Positions 8,843 through 18,853 of a stretch of DNA of 64,000 nucleotides are shown here, piece by piece (the first letter of the stretch is position 1; each line of letters opens with the position of its first letter). Under the pieces are notes generated by a model. It ran no database searches, was not told the DNA's origin, and saw only the letters and a list, made by a program, of their open reading frames with translations. This DNA comes from Bacteroidaceae bacterium. Lineage in GTDB: Bacteria; Bacteroidota; Bacteroidia; Bacteroidales; Bacteroidaceae. The stretch lies in contig JAFXEF010000013.1 in assembly GCA_017520935.1 (NCBI GenBank), forward strand, positions 1 to 64,000, written 5' to 3'. The position numbers and the translations under genes are program-made.

Positions 8843-11017
8843 ATGAAAAGCAAGTACATTATCGGTGCCATAACTGCCATGTTGACAATAGGCACACCGC
8901 AAGCAATTGCACAGGAGAATACAGCAATGAAGGAGTTTACATTGGAAGATCTCAACTTCGGCGGCACTAACTACCGCAACATGAGTCCCGGTAACCGCTG
9001 GCTCACCTGGTGGGGCGACCAGTTGGTGCGCCTCGATGTGCAGGAGTGCTACCTCGTGGACAAGAAGACGGGCAAAGAGACGGTGCTCTTCACCGTCGAC
9101 GATGTGAGCAAGTGGCTGGGATGCACGCCAGATAATGGTTTGCGTGCGCTCTACAGCGCCACTTTCCCCTACAGCAACCAACCCTTGGTGCTACTGAAGT
9201 TTGGCGGCGAGCGCTGCTTGGTAGACTTCGAACAGAAGAAGCAGGTGTGGAGACAATGCAGTGCCGATGAGCTGCAGGCCAGCAACTTCAACACCGTCTC
9301 TCGCCATACCGCCTATGTCAATGGCGACCAGCTCTACTTCCGTCCTGCCGATGGTGGCAAGGACATACAGCTCACCACCGACGGCTCACGCGAGATTGTA
9401 TACGGCCGCAGCGTACACCGAGATGAGTTTGGCATCCATAGCGGACTCTTCTGGAGCCCCGATGGCATGCGCCTCGCCTTCTACCGCATGGATCAGAGCA
9501 TGGTGACCGATTATCCGCAGGTGAACCTATCCCCCCGTATCGCCACTCACGAGCCCGACAAGTATCCCATGGCCGGCGAGACATCGCATGAGGTAACCGT
9601 GGGCGTATACGATGTGGCAACCAACAAAACACTCTACCTCAAGGCTGGCGACCCCACCGACCGCTACTTTACCAATGTTGCTTGGAGTCCCGACTCGAAG
9701 ACCATTTATATGCTGGAACTCAACCGCGACCAAAACGATTGCCGCCTCGTGAGCTACGATGCGACCACTGGCGACCGCACCGGCGAACTCTACCGTGAGA
9801 CCGACGAGAAGTATGTGGAGCCGCAAAGCCCCATTCTGTTCCTTCCGTGGGATGACAGCAAGTTTATCCTACAGAGCCAAAAGGACGGTTACAACCACCT
9901 CTACCTCTTCGACACTGAGGGTAATGAATTGTGCCAACTCACCCAGGGCCAGTGGGTAGTGATGGATGTGTTAGGCTTCAATGCGAAGAACAAGAGCATC
10001 ATCATCTGCAGCAACGAGTGCAGACCCATACAGTGCAACACCTGGGAGGTGAGCGTCAAGAATGGCAAACGCACCTTGCTGGACAATGGCGAGGGTTGGC
10101 ACACGCCCAAGCTGAGCAGTAGCGGACGCTACATTGTCGATAGCTATCAGACTCCGGAGATACCGCGCAACATCAGTATCAATGATGCGAAGACCCGCAA
10201 GCAGACGGCTTACTACGAGTCACCCAACCCATGGGAAGGTTACAAGGTGCCGCAGTTCTCGTGCGGAACCATCAAGGCAGCTGACGACACCACCGACCTC
10301 TACTGGCGCATGGTGCGTCCTGCCGACTTTGACGAGACAAAAAAATACCCCACTATAATATATGTATATGGAGGTCCCCACGCCCACAATGTAGATGCCC
10401 GCTGGCACTATGGCAGCCGTTCATGGGAAACCTATATGGCACAGAAGGGCTACATCCTCTTCATCCTCGACAATCGCGGCAGCGAGAACCGTGGCAAGGA
10501 GTTCGAGCAGGCCACTTTCCGTCACCTTGGGCAAGAGGAGATGCGCGACCAGATGTGTGGCGTAGAGTACCTCAAGAGTCTTCCCTACGTGGATGTCAGC
10601 CGCATCGGCGTGCATGGTTGGAGCTTTGGAGGCTTCATGACCATCTCTCTCATGACCAACTACCCCGACGCGTTCAAGGTAGGCGTGGCCGGTGGCCCCG
10701 TCATCGACTGGAAGTGGTACGAAGTGATGTATGGCGAGCGCTACATGGACACTCCGCAGGCCAATCCCGAGGGCTATGCCCAATGCTCGCTATTGTCTAA
10801 GGCCAAGGACCTAAAGGGCAAGCTGCAGATCATCACCGGATACAACGACCCCACCGTGGTTCCGCAACACTGCCTCATGTTCATCGAAGAATGCATCAAA
10901 GCAGGTACGCAGCCCGACTTCTTCGCCTACCCCGGTGAGGGGCACAACATGATGGGTCATAAGAGCGTGCACCTACACGAACGTATCACGCAGTATTTTG
11001 AGGATTACCTGAAATAA
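8843..11017 (+). CDS. Secreted dipeptidyl-peptidase IV-like serine peptidase (family S9B)
   Basis: The 724-residue protein has a signal peptide (cut probably after QAIAQ at 24), an eight-bladed propeller region to about residue 480, and a C-terminal alpha/beta-hydrolase. The catalytic triad is visible: S594 in GWSFGG, D669 in YNDPTVV and H701 in GEGHNMMGH. DPP-IV enzymes remove X-Pro or X-Ala dipeptides from peptide N-termini, in Bacteroidales in the periplasm or at the surface. It stands alone between its own promoter and a terminator. Substrate preference cannot be read from sequence. Confidence 0.9.
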   Translation: MKSKYIIGAITAMLTIGTPQAIAQENTAMKEFTLEDLNFGGTNYRNMSPGNRWLTWWGDQLVRLDVQECYLVDKKTGKETVLFTVDDVSKWLGCTPDNGLRALYSATFPYSNQPLVLLKFGGERCLVDFEQKKQVWRQCSADELQASNFNTVSRHTAYVNGDQLYFRPADGGKDIQLTTDGSREIVYGRSVHRDEFGIHSGLFWSPDGMRLAFYRMDQSMVTDYPQVNLSPRIATHEPDKYPMAGETSHEVTVGVYDVATNKTLYLKAGDPTDRYFTNVAWSPDSKTIYMLELNRDQNDCRLVSYDATTGDRTGELYRETDEKYVEPQSPILFLPWDDSKFILQSQKDGYNHLYLFDTEGNELCQLTQGQWVVMDVLGFNAKNKSIIICSNECRPIQCNTWEVSVKNGKRTLLDNGEGWHTPKLSSSGRYIVDSYQTPEIPRNISINDAKTRKQTAYYESPNPWEGYKVPQFSCGTIKAADDTTDLYWRMVRPADFDETKKYPTIIYVYGGPHAHNVDARWHYGSRSWETYMAQKGYILFILDNRGSENRGKEFEQATFRHLGQEEMRDQMCGVEYLKSLPYVDVSRIGVHGWSFGGFMTISLMTNYPDAFKVGVAGGPVIDWKWYEVMYGERYMDTPQANPEGYAQCSLLSKAKDLKGKLQIITGYNDPTVVPQHCLMFIEECIKAGTQPDFFAYPGEGHNMMGHKSVHLHERITQYFEDYLK

Positions 11018-11019
11018 TG

Positions 11020-11043
11020 AAAAGAGGCGAACCGCCTCTTTTT
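11020..11043 (+). terminator. Rho-independent terminator after the peptidase gene
   Basis: A 10-base-pair stem (11020-11029 with 11033-11042) with GAGGCG/CGCCTC at its core and a 3-base loop ends in a T run. It begins 3 bases after the stop codon. The A run on the other side would let it work on both strands. Confidence 0.85.
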
Positions 11044-11099
11044 CATTTCTTTTTTATAAATATTTCGAGTAAAATGCTTAAAATCTGAGAAATTATTTA

Positions 11100-11107
11100 T
11101 ACTTTTG
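11100..11107 (+). promoter_or_regulatory. -7 box before the FAS1 lipoprotein gene
   Basis: TACTTTTG matches TAnnTTTG, 69 bases before the start codon. No good TTTG lies 19-23 bases upstream, so the -33 element is weak or absent. Confidence 0.45.
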
Positions 11108-11176
11108 CCCGCAATATGACCGATTTCCACAAGGCCAGCAAAATTGAATGGAAAATAAATATTAAAACATAAAGCT

Positions 11177-13192
11177 ATGAAAACATGGAAAGCGAAAATA
11201 GGTGCTGCAACTATGATTGCAACGATGGCATTCAGCAGTTGTCAGGAGCATATTGATGCCGGTGCCCGTTATACATTTACCGGACATACGGTAGCCAGCT
11301 TCTTAGAATCGCACAAAGATGTATACAGCAGTTTCATCGAGATTCTTACCCGTGGCGAGTGCTTCAGCCTGATGAAAGCCTATGGTGAATACACTTGTTT
11401 TGCTCCTACCAACGATGCCATCGCTCGTTACCTCGTCGAGCAAGACTCTATCTATTGGGCTTCTTATGCAGCCGGTGACCCCATTTGGACCGGTATCACA
11501 TCACCCGAGCTTAGTGAGCTTTCAGACTCCATGTGTAAGGTGATTTCACAGACGCACATTCTCTCTGACCCCTATCTTACCACCGATATGGAGGGCGACA
11601 TCATCCCTACGATGAATATGAACGACCGTTACCTCAGCCTCGGCTATGCGGTTGACGAGAACAACCTCAACGTGCTGCTCATCAACGGGACAGCCAAGAT
11701 TATAGCTAAGGACGAAGAGGTAGAGAACGGCGTAGTGCACACCTTAGCCGGTGTGCTCAACCCCTCAACAAACATGGTTCCCACACAAATTAAGGAGCAC
11801 GAGTATTTCCGCATCTTCAGCGAAGCTTTGGAACTTACTGGCTACGATGACATGATGCAACTCTACAAAGACGAAACCTATACTGACGGCGACAAACAAC
11901 ACCTCGACATCAAGTTGCAGGGCTATTGTCCCTATCCTTCCGATCGCTACTATGGCTTTACAGCCTTTGTTGAAAGCGATCAAGTGTTTGCCAAGTATGG
12001 CGTATTCACTCTCGAAGACCTGATAGCCAAGAGTGCCGAGTGGTATCCCGATGCCGATGCCAACGCACCTTATACAAGCAAGGAGAATCCGCTCAATCAG
12101 TTTGTCGGCTACCATCTTATTAATAAGAAAATACCCTATTCTCGTTTGGTATGTTACAACATCTCACTCAACAATTTCGATTCAGAGAAGAATTTAGTGA
12201 ACTACTCTGACCGTAACGAGTTTTATGAAACGATGAACAACCGCCTGATGAAAGTGAGCGTGCCTCGCAGCAATTCCAAATTCCAGTCGACCCGCCTCAT
12301 CAACTACTCACGCGAAGGAGCCAACCAACCCGAAATGGATGAACACATCAACATCAAGGTATATGACCCCAATGACTTCCGTTCACTCGACACTTTGTAT
12401 GCAGGTTTTGTCTCCGAGGCGCTCAATGGCTCCATCAATGTCATAGACAAAGTGCTTATCTACAACGAGGACGAGATGGCCGGCAACGTGCTTAACTGCA
12501 TCATCCGTTTCGATGCATCGACCCTCTGCCCCGAACTCACCAACAACGACATCCGCTGGCGTAGCCGTGACAAGGCAGGAAGCAATGCCGGCGAAATATA
12601 CATTCCCAACGACTACTGTACAAACATGAAGGTGTACTCTGACGAGACCATGCATTTCTACCTGTGCCCTTACACCAATTGGCACAATTATCAGGGCGAC
12701 GAAATGATGACTTTGGGGGCTCTCGACTTTGCCTACAAACTACCCCCTGTACCTGCAGGCACGTATGAGATACGCATGGGATACCAGTCTGAGTCCGTGC
12801 GCCACATCATCCAATTCTATGTTGATGGCGAAGTAGCTGGTATTCCCGTAGACCTCAGAATCCCAGCCGACAACCCTTCAATAGGTTGGATAAAAGACTC
12901 CGAGACCGATGACAACGGTGTAGCCAACGACAAGGAAATGAAAAATCGTGGTTACCTGAAGGCACCCACCACCTACAAATACAACGGTTCAATCATTGTA
13001 CGTGACGAAGCCTCCACCATCCGCAAAGTCATCGCCACCAAGTACCTCTCCGAGGGTGAGCACTGGATCCGCTTTAAGAGCGTATTTGAAGGTGACGATG
13101 GTAAGGCGCAATTCATGCACGACTACTTTGAGATAATCCCCATGACTTTCCTCCGCAACGAAAGCCTTTCATTGGAAGAGAAGCGTAAGTAA
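11177..13192 (+). CDS. FAS1 (fasciclin) domain lipoprotein
   Basis: The 671-residue product begins with a lipoprotein signal (lipobox AFSSC, Cys 22). A FAS1 domain covers roughly residues 30-195, with the hallmark YTCFAPTNDAIARYL. A second, more diverged FAS1-like region follows to about 330 (YYGFTAFVESDQVF, then NQFVGYHLI). The last 150 residues resemble a beta-sandwich (YEIRMGYQSE, FYVDGEVAG). FAS1 domains act in adhesion, and in Bacteroidetes such lipoproteins often accompany outer-membrane nutrient systems, but none is adjacent here. The exact role is unknown. Confidence 0.75.
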   Translation: MKTWKAKIGAATMIATMAFSSCQEHIDAGARYTFTGHTVASFLESHKDVYSSFIEILTRGECFSLMKAYGEYTCFAPTNDAIARYLVEQDSIYWASYAAGDPIWTGITSPELSELSDSMCKVISQTHILSDPYLTTDMEGDIIPTMNMNDRYLSLGYAVDENNLNVLLINGTAKIIAKDEEVENGVVHTLAGVLNPSTNMVPTQIKEHEYFRIFSEALELTGYDDMMQLYKDETYTDGDKQHLDIKLQGYCPYPSDRYYGFTAFVESDQVFAKYGVFTLEDLIAKSAEWYPDADANAPYTSKENPLNQFVGYHLINKKIPYSRLVCYNISLNNFDSEKNLVNYSDRNEFYETMNNRLMKVSVPRSNSKFQSTRLINYSREGANQPEMDEHINIKVYDPNDFRSLDTLYAGFVSEALNGSINVIDKVLIYNEDEMAGNVLNCIIRFDASTLCPELTNNDIRWRSRDKAGSNAGEIYIPNDYCTNMKVYSDETMHFYLCPYTNWHNYQGDEMMTLGALDFAYKLPPVPAGTYEIRMGYQSESVRHIIQFYVDGEVAGIPVDLRIPADNPSIGWIKDSETDDNGVANDKEMKNRGYLKAPTTYKYNGSIIVRDEASTIRKVIATKYLSEGEHWIRFKSVFEGDDGKAQFMHDYFEIIPMTFLRNESLSLEEKRK

Positions 13193-13262
13193 CATGGTGA
13201 AGGTTATGGCCAATAACATGAGTTGTTATTGAATACCGTTTAGAATCCTTCTATATATAGAC

Positions 13263-13292
13263 AGCAGTTTATCCGCGTGTGGATAAACTGCT
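13263..13292 (+). terminator. Hairpin after the FAS1 gene
   Basis: AGCAGTTTATCC pairs perfectly with GGATAAACTGCT around a 6-base loop, 70 bases after the stop codon. The following sequence is T/A-rich but not a clean T run, so it is a probable rather than certain terminator. Confidence 0.55.
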
Positions 13293-13321
13293 TATATTAT
13301 TACCAAAATTTATCAAGTAAA

Positions 13322-13353
13322 TTTGGCATTTAGCCTACCTTGCACTAATTTTG
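13322..13353 (+). promoter_or_regulatory. Promoter of metG
   Basis: TTTG (13322-13325), 20 bases, then TAATTTTG (13346-13353) is a full match to the Bacteroidetes promoter. Because transcription would start near 13360, the in-frame ATG at 13351 cannot be used, which sets the metG start at 13378. Confidence 0.8.
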
Positions 13354-13377
13354 CACTATAAATATAATAAGGTAATT

Positions 13378-15438
13378 ATGGAAAAGACATTCAAGAGAAC
13401 AACCGTGACCTCGGCACTTCCCTACGCCAACGGTCCTGTACATATCGGCCACTTGGCAGGCGTGTATGTTCCTGCTGACATCTACGTACGCTACCTCCGT
13501 CTCAAGGGAGAGGAGGTGCTCTTCGTCGGTGGCTCCGACGAGCATGGCGTACCCGTCACACAGCGTGCCCGCAAAGAGGGCATCACCCCACAGGATGTAG
13601 TGGATCGCTATCACAATATCATCAAGGAGAGTTTCAGGGAGTTCGGTATCTCGTTCGACGTATATAGCCGCACCACATCGGACGTACATCATAGATTTGC
13701 ATCAGACTTCTTCCGCAAGCTCTACGATGAGGGTAAGCTGGTAGAGCAGTCTACCAAGCAGTTCTACGACGAGAAGACCGAGAAGTTCCTCACCGACCGC
13801 GATGTGGTGGGTGAATGTCCCTACTGCCACAAGCAGGCCTACGGCAACCAGTGTGAAGAAGGTTGCGGACGTGCACTTGAACCTACGGAGCTCATCAATC
13901 CACGCTCCAAGGAAACGGGCGAGACACCCGTGCTCCGCGAGACCAAGAACTGGTACCTTCCTCTCAATGAATATCAGCAATGGTTGAAAGAGTGGATTTT
14001 GGAGAGCCACAAGGAGTGGCGCCCCAACGTATATGGACAGTGCAAGAGCTGGCTCGATATGGATCTGCAACCCCGCGCCATGACCCGCGACCTCGACTGG
14101 GGTATCCCCGTGCCTGTAGAGGGTGCCGATGGTAAGGTGCTCTACGTATGGTTCGATGCCCCCATCGGCTACATCAGCAATACCAAGGAACTGTGCGACA
14201 ATGAGCCGGAGAAGTGGGGGTCTTGGGAGAAATGGTGGCAGAACGAAGATACTCGTCTACTCCACTTCATCGGCAAAGACAACATCGTCTTCCACTGCAT
14301 CATCTTCCCCACCATGATGAAAGCGCACGGCGGCTATGTGATGCCCGACAATGTGCCAAGCAATGAATTCCTCAACCTCGAGGACGACAAGATATCTACC
14401 TCGCGCAATTGGGCTGTATGGTTGCACGAGTACCTCGTAGACTTTCCTGGTAAGCAGGACGTACTACGCTACGTGCTCACCGCCAATGCTCCCGAGACTA
14501 AGGACAACAACTTTACTTGGCGCGACTTCCAGGCACGCAACAATAATGAACTGGTAGCCGTATACGGCAACTTCGTAAACCGAGCCCTCGTGCTCACACA
14601 CAAGTATTTCGACGGTAAGGTGCCCGCTTGTGGTGAACTCATCGACTATGACAAGGCCACCATTGCCGAGTTTATCAACGTGAAGGCCGAAGTGGAGAAA
14701 TTGCTTGACACCTTCAAATTCCGCGAGGCACAAAAAGAAGCCATGAACCTTGCTCGCATCGGCAACAAGTACCTCGCCGATACTGAACCCTGGAAGCTGG
14801 CTAAGACCGACATGGGGCGCGTAGGCACAATTCTCAACCTCTCACTGCAGCTGGCGGCCAACCTCGCCATCGCCTTCGAGCCCTTCCTGCCCTTCAGCAG
14901 CGAGAAGTTGCGTGGCATGCTCGGCATGGAAAGCTTCGAATGGGAGCAACTGGGTTGCACCGACCTACTCGCTGCAGGCCATCAGCTCGGTAAGGCCGAA
15001 CTGCTGTTCGAGAAAATCGACGACAGCGCCATCGATGCACAGATGCAACGCCTCGAAGAAATCAAGAAAGCCAACGAGGCAGCCAGCTACAGGGCCAATC
15101 CCGTGAAACCCACCGTATCGTTCGAGGACTGGGAGAAACTCGACATTCGCGTGGGCACTGTGCTCGAATGCGAACGTGTACCCAAGATGAAGAAGCTCCT
15201 TAAGTTCAAGATTGCCGACGGCATCGCTGACCGCACCATTGTGAGCGGTATCGCCGAACACTATGCTCCCGAGGAGCTCGTAGGCAAGCAAGTTTTATTT
15301 ATCGCCAACTTTGCTCCACGCCAGTTCAAGAACGGACTCGTGAGTGAAGGTATGATACTCAGTGCCGAGAACTACGATGGTTCACTCGCCGTAACCTCTC
15401 TGCTGCGTGAGGTGAAGCCAGGCAGTGAAGTGAAGTAA
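13378..15438 (+). CDS. metG: Methionine-tRNA ligase
   Basis: This 686-residue cytosolic enzyme charges tRNA-Met. The class I HIGH motif is present (HIGHLAGV, residues 22-25 for HIGH), then a four-cysteine zinc knuckle (CPYC and the later CEEGCG), and KISTS in place of KMSKS. The C-terminal 110 residues form the EMAP-II-like tRNA-binding domain ([15 protein letters not shown]), typical of dimeric MetRS. The start is fixed by the promoter just upstream and by AAGG six bases before the ATG. The gene is monocistronic. Confidence 0.97.
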   Translation: MEKTFKRTTVTSALPYANGPVHIGHLAGVYVPADIYVRYLRLKGEEVLFVGGSDEHGVPVTQRARKEGITPQDVVDRYHNIIKESFREFGISFDVYSRTTSDVHHRFASDFFRKLYDEGKLVEQSTKQFYDEKTEKFLTDRDVVGECPYCHKQAYGNQCEEGCGRALEPTELINPRSKETGETPVLRETKNWYLPLNEYQQWLKEWILESHKEWRPNVYGQCKSWLDMDLQPRAMTRDLDWGIPVPVEGADGKVLYVWFDAPIGYISNTKELCDNEPEKWGSWEKWWQNEDTRLLHFIGKDNIVFHCIIFPTMMKAHGGYVMPDNVPSNEFLNLEDDKISTSRNWAVWLHEYLVDFPGKQDVLRYVLTANAPETKDNNFTWRDFQARNNNELVAVYGNFVNRALVLTHKYFDGKVPACGELIDYDKATIAEFINVKAEVEKLLDTFKFREAQKEAMNLARIGNKYLADTEPWKLAKTDMGRVGTILNLSLQLAANLAIAFEPFLPFSSEKLRGMLGMESFEWEQLGCTDLLAAGHQLGKAELLFEKIDDSAIDAQMQRLEEIKKANEAASYRANPVKPTVSFEDWEKLDIRVGTVLECERVPKMKKLLKFKIADGIADRTIVSGIAEHYAPEELVGKQVLFIANFAPRQFKNGLVSEGMILSAENYDGSLAVTSLLREVKPGSEVK

Positions 15439-15458
15439 CCTATAATATTTATTTATAT

Positions 15459-15679
15459 TTATTGGTGTCCGATAAAGTTTCATCAACTCAATATCTCATG
15501 TGAATAGGCGCCTTGATTGTGATATTTGCGGTTGTTTTTCATTTATAAGCCCCTATAGCTGTATTAGGTTGAACGAATCGCTCAGCTTTAGCCGACAGCA
15601 CTGTCTCCCTGTCTGGGGGACAGTGCTGGCAGCGACACTGAGTATATTCTGAGTTTTAGAGTTTATCGGACAGCAATAA
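15459..15679. mobile_element. MITE-like element sharing ends with the IS remnant at 33.2 kb
   Basis: The left end TTATTGGTGTCCGATAAA (15459-15476) is matched by an inverted right end (15662-15679) with one mismatch, giving a 221-base element with no coding capacity. The same 18-base end occurs at 33185-33202 before a transposase fragment. A strong internal hairpin pairs CAGCACTGTC (15596-15605) with GACAGTGCTG (15619-15628). I infer a non-autonomous element mobilised by an IS4-type transposase. Target duplications could not be defined in the AT-rich flanks. Confidence 0.7.
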
Positions 15680-15689
15680 TATTATTGCT

Positions 15690-15721
15690 AAAAAAAGAGC
15701 AGGCCTGCCTGCTCTTTTTTT
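15690..15721. terminator. Bidirectional terminator between metG and the lipoprotein gene
   Basis: Seven A, then GAGCAGGC, CT, GCCTGCTC and a run of nine T form a 15-base-pair stem with a tiny loop. The A and T runs on both sides let it serve metG (plus) and the lipoprotein gene at 15740 (minus). Confidence 0.85.
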
Positions 15722-15739
15722 TTGTTTAGCTGCAGTAGC

Positions 15740-16110
15740 TTACTTTGTGAACTCAACGATGTTAGCTGTAGCGATGCATGTGCTCTTCATGAAGAACGGA
15801 GTAATCATCTTTACAGAGTAGTGTACTGTGGTGTTGGTCAATGTCTGCGAACCGGTCAAGTTAGCGTTCTTAGCCATTTCGTTGATGGCGTTTTCATACA
15901 AAGCCTTCTTTGAATAACCACCGATACCACAAATGTAAGTTGCTGTAACCTCACCGTAAGCCTGGCCTACTACCTTGAAGTTACCCTCAGAGAGTACTAC
16001 CTGAGTTTGTGTGAGGTTGTGGTTCGATGCGGTTGTAGATGCCAAACCTACGCAATCGGGAAAGAAAGAGCCACTGCAGCAAAAGCGCAAATTGTTAATA
16101 ACTTTTTCAT
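15740..16110 (-). pseudogene. Small lipoprotein (DUF6567-like), frameshifted after its signal peptide
   Basis: From the ATG at 16110 the sequence reads MKKLLTICAFAAVALSF, a lipoprotein signal, then soon hits a stop. The mature part (DCVGLASTTASNHNL, VVLSEGNFKVVGQ, then GIGGYSKKALYENAI) continues in the neighbouring frame. One extra base near 16052-16058, where GGG and AAA runs occur, would rejoin the two as ALSFxDCVG, placing the lipobox Cys at about 19. The mature part looks like small Bacteroidetes lipoproteins of unknown function that I recall as DUF6567. This could be a real null allele or a sequencing error. Confidence 0.65.
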
Positions 16111-16171
16111 AATCCTTTATTGATTAAAATTAAACAATAAAATAAAACTTCTTCTTTTTTTAACTTTATTA

Positions 16172-16208
16172 CAAAGATAAGTTTTTTTTTGGGGGGGGGA
16201 TAAACAAA
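16172..16208 (-). promoter_or_regulatory. Promoter with a C9A9 tract in its spacer
   Basis: On the minus strand TTTG (16208-16205) and TATCTTTG (16179-16172) are separated by 25 bases, of which 18 are nine C followed by nine A. The usual spacer is about 20 bases. Slippage in the tract would change the spacing and so possibly switch the downstream lipoprotein gene on or off. Confidence 0.55.
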
Positions 16209-16267
16209 TCTATGTGTAATTATTTTACGTCTTACTAGTTAACAGCCAACAGCAGAGCCGCTAAAAC

Positions 16268-18160
16268 TCATTGCTTTGTCGTTTCCGTTTCTAAGATCTC
16301 CTCGATGAAGTTCTCGAGCGAGAGCTCGGTGTCCATTCCTATCTTTTGGCGGAAGCGGTGTCTCAGCATGAGTACGCTTCGAGGCGCTATGGCCAGCAAC
16401 TCGGCGATGCGCTTGTTGTCCTGCTTCAGGACGATGAACATCGAGAGCAGCTCCTCGCGACGGGTGATTGAAGGAACCTTTTCACGTAAGCGAGGTAGAA
16501 AGAGAGGGTACAGCAGTTCGAAACATTATCGAAACTTGGTCTCTCCATCGGTCTGTAGTATCTGAGGTGTCAAGGTCTCCAGTTCTTGGCGGTTGTCCTT
16601 ATTCTTCAAGAAATCTCTGATTTCCTGTTCTCTCTGTTCCTTCTCGGCGTTCGATTGGTTAAGTTCTTGCACCAATGAGGAGAGTCTTTGATTTGCTTTG
16701 TTCATTTGTTGCTTATACTGTCTCTTATGATATAGGAGGTATGCCACTACACCCGAGATGGCAATCACAGAGACGGCAATGCAGGTGAGCAGCCAGAGGC
16801 GCTGGTTTGCCTGTTTGAGCTGCGCGATCTTCAGCTCTTGGTTCTTCTGTGTTGTCTGCAGGTCGACGACGGTCTCCACGAGGTTAAACTTCAGCTTCTC
16901 CTCCGCGTGGGCCTGCTGCTCCTGTAGCATCAGTCTCACATATCGCTCTACCATCTCCTCGTCATTGCTCTTCAGGAAGTGTTCCAAGATGGGTTGATAG
17001 TCCAGATGGATATGGCGGGGCTTCCCATGGGGGCTCAGCAAGGTGTACATGCTGTCGAGCATCACTTCGGCTATGCTCTCGTGACCGCTCCTCAGATAGG
17101 TCTGTGCCAACTGGTGGTACGCCTTTGCGCGGTTGGCAGGAGTGGCCTCACGAGCGACACGCATCAGGGCTTCTACACCCACTTGTAGCGAATCGCTTCC
17201 TTGCTGGGTGAGGCAGGAACCGTGCAGTAGGTCTACGTCTACCATGCCACTGTTGTAGGGTAGTGATTGGCAGTGTCTGCGTGCCTGTTCTATGTAGACC
17301 GATGCAGAGTCTATAGCTCCGAGCGCATGCAGTGCCCTACCTTTATTAATATAGGTCTGTGCCGATACCATGGGGTTTGCTTGCTTCATACCTTGCTCAA
17401 CGCGTAGTGCTTCCGATGCATACTGATTGGCATATTCGGGTATGCCCCAGTAGAGGAAGAGGTCGATGAGTGTATGCAAGCTGTTGAGGGCACCCAGCTT
17501 ATCGTGTCTCGCGAGGGCTTCCTCGGCGCTCTGTCGGTAGAGGTCCAGTGCCCGGTTGAGCTGTCCGTCACGCTTGTAGAGCGAGCCCAGCATGGCAGTC
17601 ACCCACTGTTTGCCCGATGTGTTATGGCACTTCTCGGCTTGCTCCAGCGCCTCCAGGCACCAGCCGATGACCTCGTCCTGATAGTCGGGGTTGCTGTAGA
17701 ACACGGCTGCCGCATAGGCATAGTCGCGGAAGTAGCGCTCGGGAGTCGAATGGTGCAGGGGTAGGGTGAGTGCCTTGAGCATCGTCTCCTCGGCCTCGGC
17801 CATGTGCTCGGTGCGCGATAGGGCATAGCCCAGCACGGAGTAGTAGTCTCTGAGGCACAGCTCCTGCACGACGGACGATGCCTTGTAAACCTCGCGCAGT
17901 GCCTCGATGCACTCCTCGGGCTCGCCCATGCTCTGGTAGGTGTTCATCAGCTGCATCAGTGCTTCGGTGTGCAGGGTGAGCTCTTGGTCGGTGATGCTGG
18001 CTGCGTCGATGGGTTGCACCAGGTAGCGTTTGAATGCCTCGATGGCTTCGGCATAGTCGCCATCACGCTGCAGGGTCCTCGCCTTGCGGTAGAGGCTCTC
18101 GGTAGCAAAGCTGGCGATGCACATCAGCAGGGCGGTGACGAGGGTAAGTGATTTTTTCAT
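16268..18160 (-). pseudogene. TPR membrane-anchored regulator with LuxR-like HTH, split by an in-frame stop
   Basis: The first 544 codons give a signal peptide (MKKSLTLVTALLMC), about ten TPR-like helical repeats, a membrane segment near 453-477 (LWLLTCIAVSVIAISGVV) and a coiled coil. A TAA at 16528-16526 then interrupts the gene. The same frame continues for 85 codons to a TGA at 16268, with an HTH of the LuxR type (ITRREELLSMF, NKRIAELLAIAPRSV, LRHRFRQKIG). Bacteroidetes have many such TPR-TM-HTH regulators. CAA to TAA would explain the stop. A truncated protein would lose DNA binding. Confidence 0.8.
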
Positions 18161-18572
18161 TATATCTAATCTATATTATTTACGATTTGACAAAATTCGT
18201 GCCAACGAGCGAGAGTCAAGCTTTGCTTGGACTTTTACAGCGAGTGCAGCCGAATTTCAATGAAGTTAATTTACTATTTACGATTTATTTACAATTGTTC
18301 TATTTTTCAATTTACAGCGGACTCTGCACTGTCCCCTCTTCAAGGGGGACGAGGCCGAAGGCCGGGCGGGGGTTCAAGAGGGGATAAGAGGGGGCCTCTC
18401 TCTACATCGGTCTCCCCTCCCCCATTTCGATGCAAAATTACACAATTCCCACGTAGTAGCCCACGAGGAGGTGTTTACATTTTGGTTTACATTTGATGAT
18501 TTTGCGATATTTTCACACCTATATAGAACGAAATGTAGATTAGCTTCCCTTCGGAGTGTGGAAATATCATCG
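18161..18572. other. Intergenic stretch with dispersed palindromic repeats
   Basis: No gene is supported. CCCCTCTT (18333-18340) pairs with AAGAGGGG (18376-18383) around a GGCCGAAGGCC inner stem, a GC-rich palindrome in an AT-rich surround. At 18241-18254 lies CGAGTGCAGCCGAA, which recurs at 29438-29451 and, diverged, near 50923, so it belongs to a dispersed repeat family. Confidence 0.5.
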
Positions 18573-18580
18573 TACCTTTG
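18573..18580 (+). promoter_or_regulatory. -7 box before the first WGNLW peptide cassette
   Basis: TACCTTTG matches TAnnTTTG, 50 bases before the peptide start at 18631. The -33 region shows no clear TTTG. Confidence 0.5.
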
Positions 18581-18630
18581 CGCCCCGAAAAAAAGAGGTT
18601 TATTTTTAAATAAAAAAACAGAAGGATAAC

Positions 18631-18816
18631 ATGACAAAAGTAATCACTTGGCACAAGCAGGCCTACATGTGCCCTGCTATCGAGGTAGTAAACATCGACA
18701 TGCAACAAGCCATCTTGGCTGGCTCTGGCCAGATTGAGACCATCGGCGACACCAAGGAGGAGATGGAGTGGAGCAACGCTCGCCGCGGCGAGGGATGGGG
18801 AAACCTTTGGGATTGA
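18631..18816 (+). CDS. 61-residue WGNLW peptide, copy 1
   Basis: This small protein has a clear ribosome site (AGAAGGA, 5 bases before the ATG). It reads MTKVITWHKQAYMCPAIEVV, then NIDMQQAILAGSGQIETIGD, an acidic stretch, and ends ARRGEGWGNLWD. Copy 2 at 21835 is nearly identical, and a distant third at 48769 keeps the YMxP..V.I.M block and the RRGxxWGNLW end. The AGSG after a hydrophobic helix resembles a leader cleavage site, but no maturase or peptidase lies nearby. It precedes a leucine-rich lipoprotein by 37 bases. Function unknown. Confidence 0.8.
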   Translation: MTKVITWHKQAYMCPAIEVVNIDMQQAILAGSGQIETIGDTKEEMEWSNARRGEGWGNLWD

Positions 18817-18853
18817 TTTTTATAAACGAAGACGAAAACGAAATCAAGAGAAA

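Noticed and set aside
13351..13377. Upstream ATG as metG start
   Set aside because: It lies within the -7 promoter box, so it would not be transcribed; the conserved N-terminus begins at 13378.
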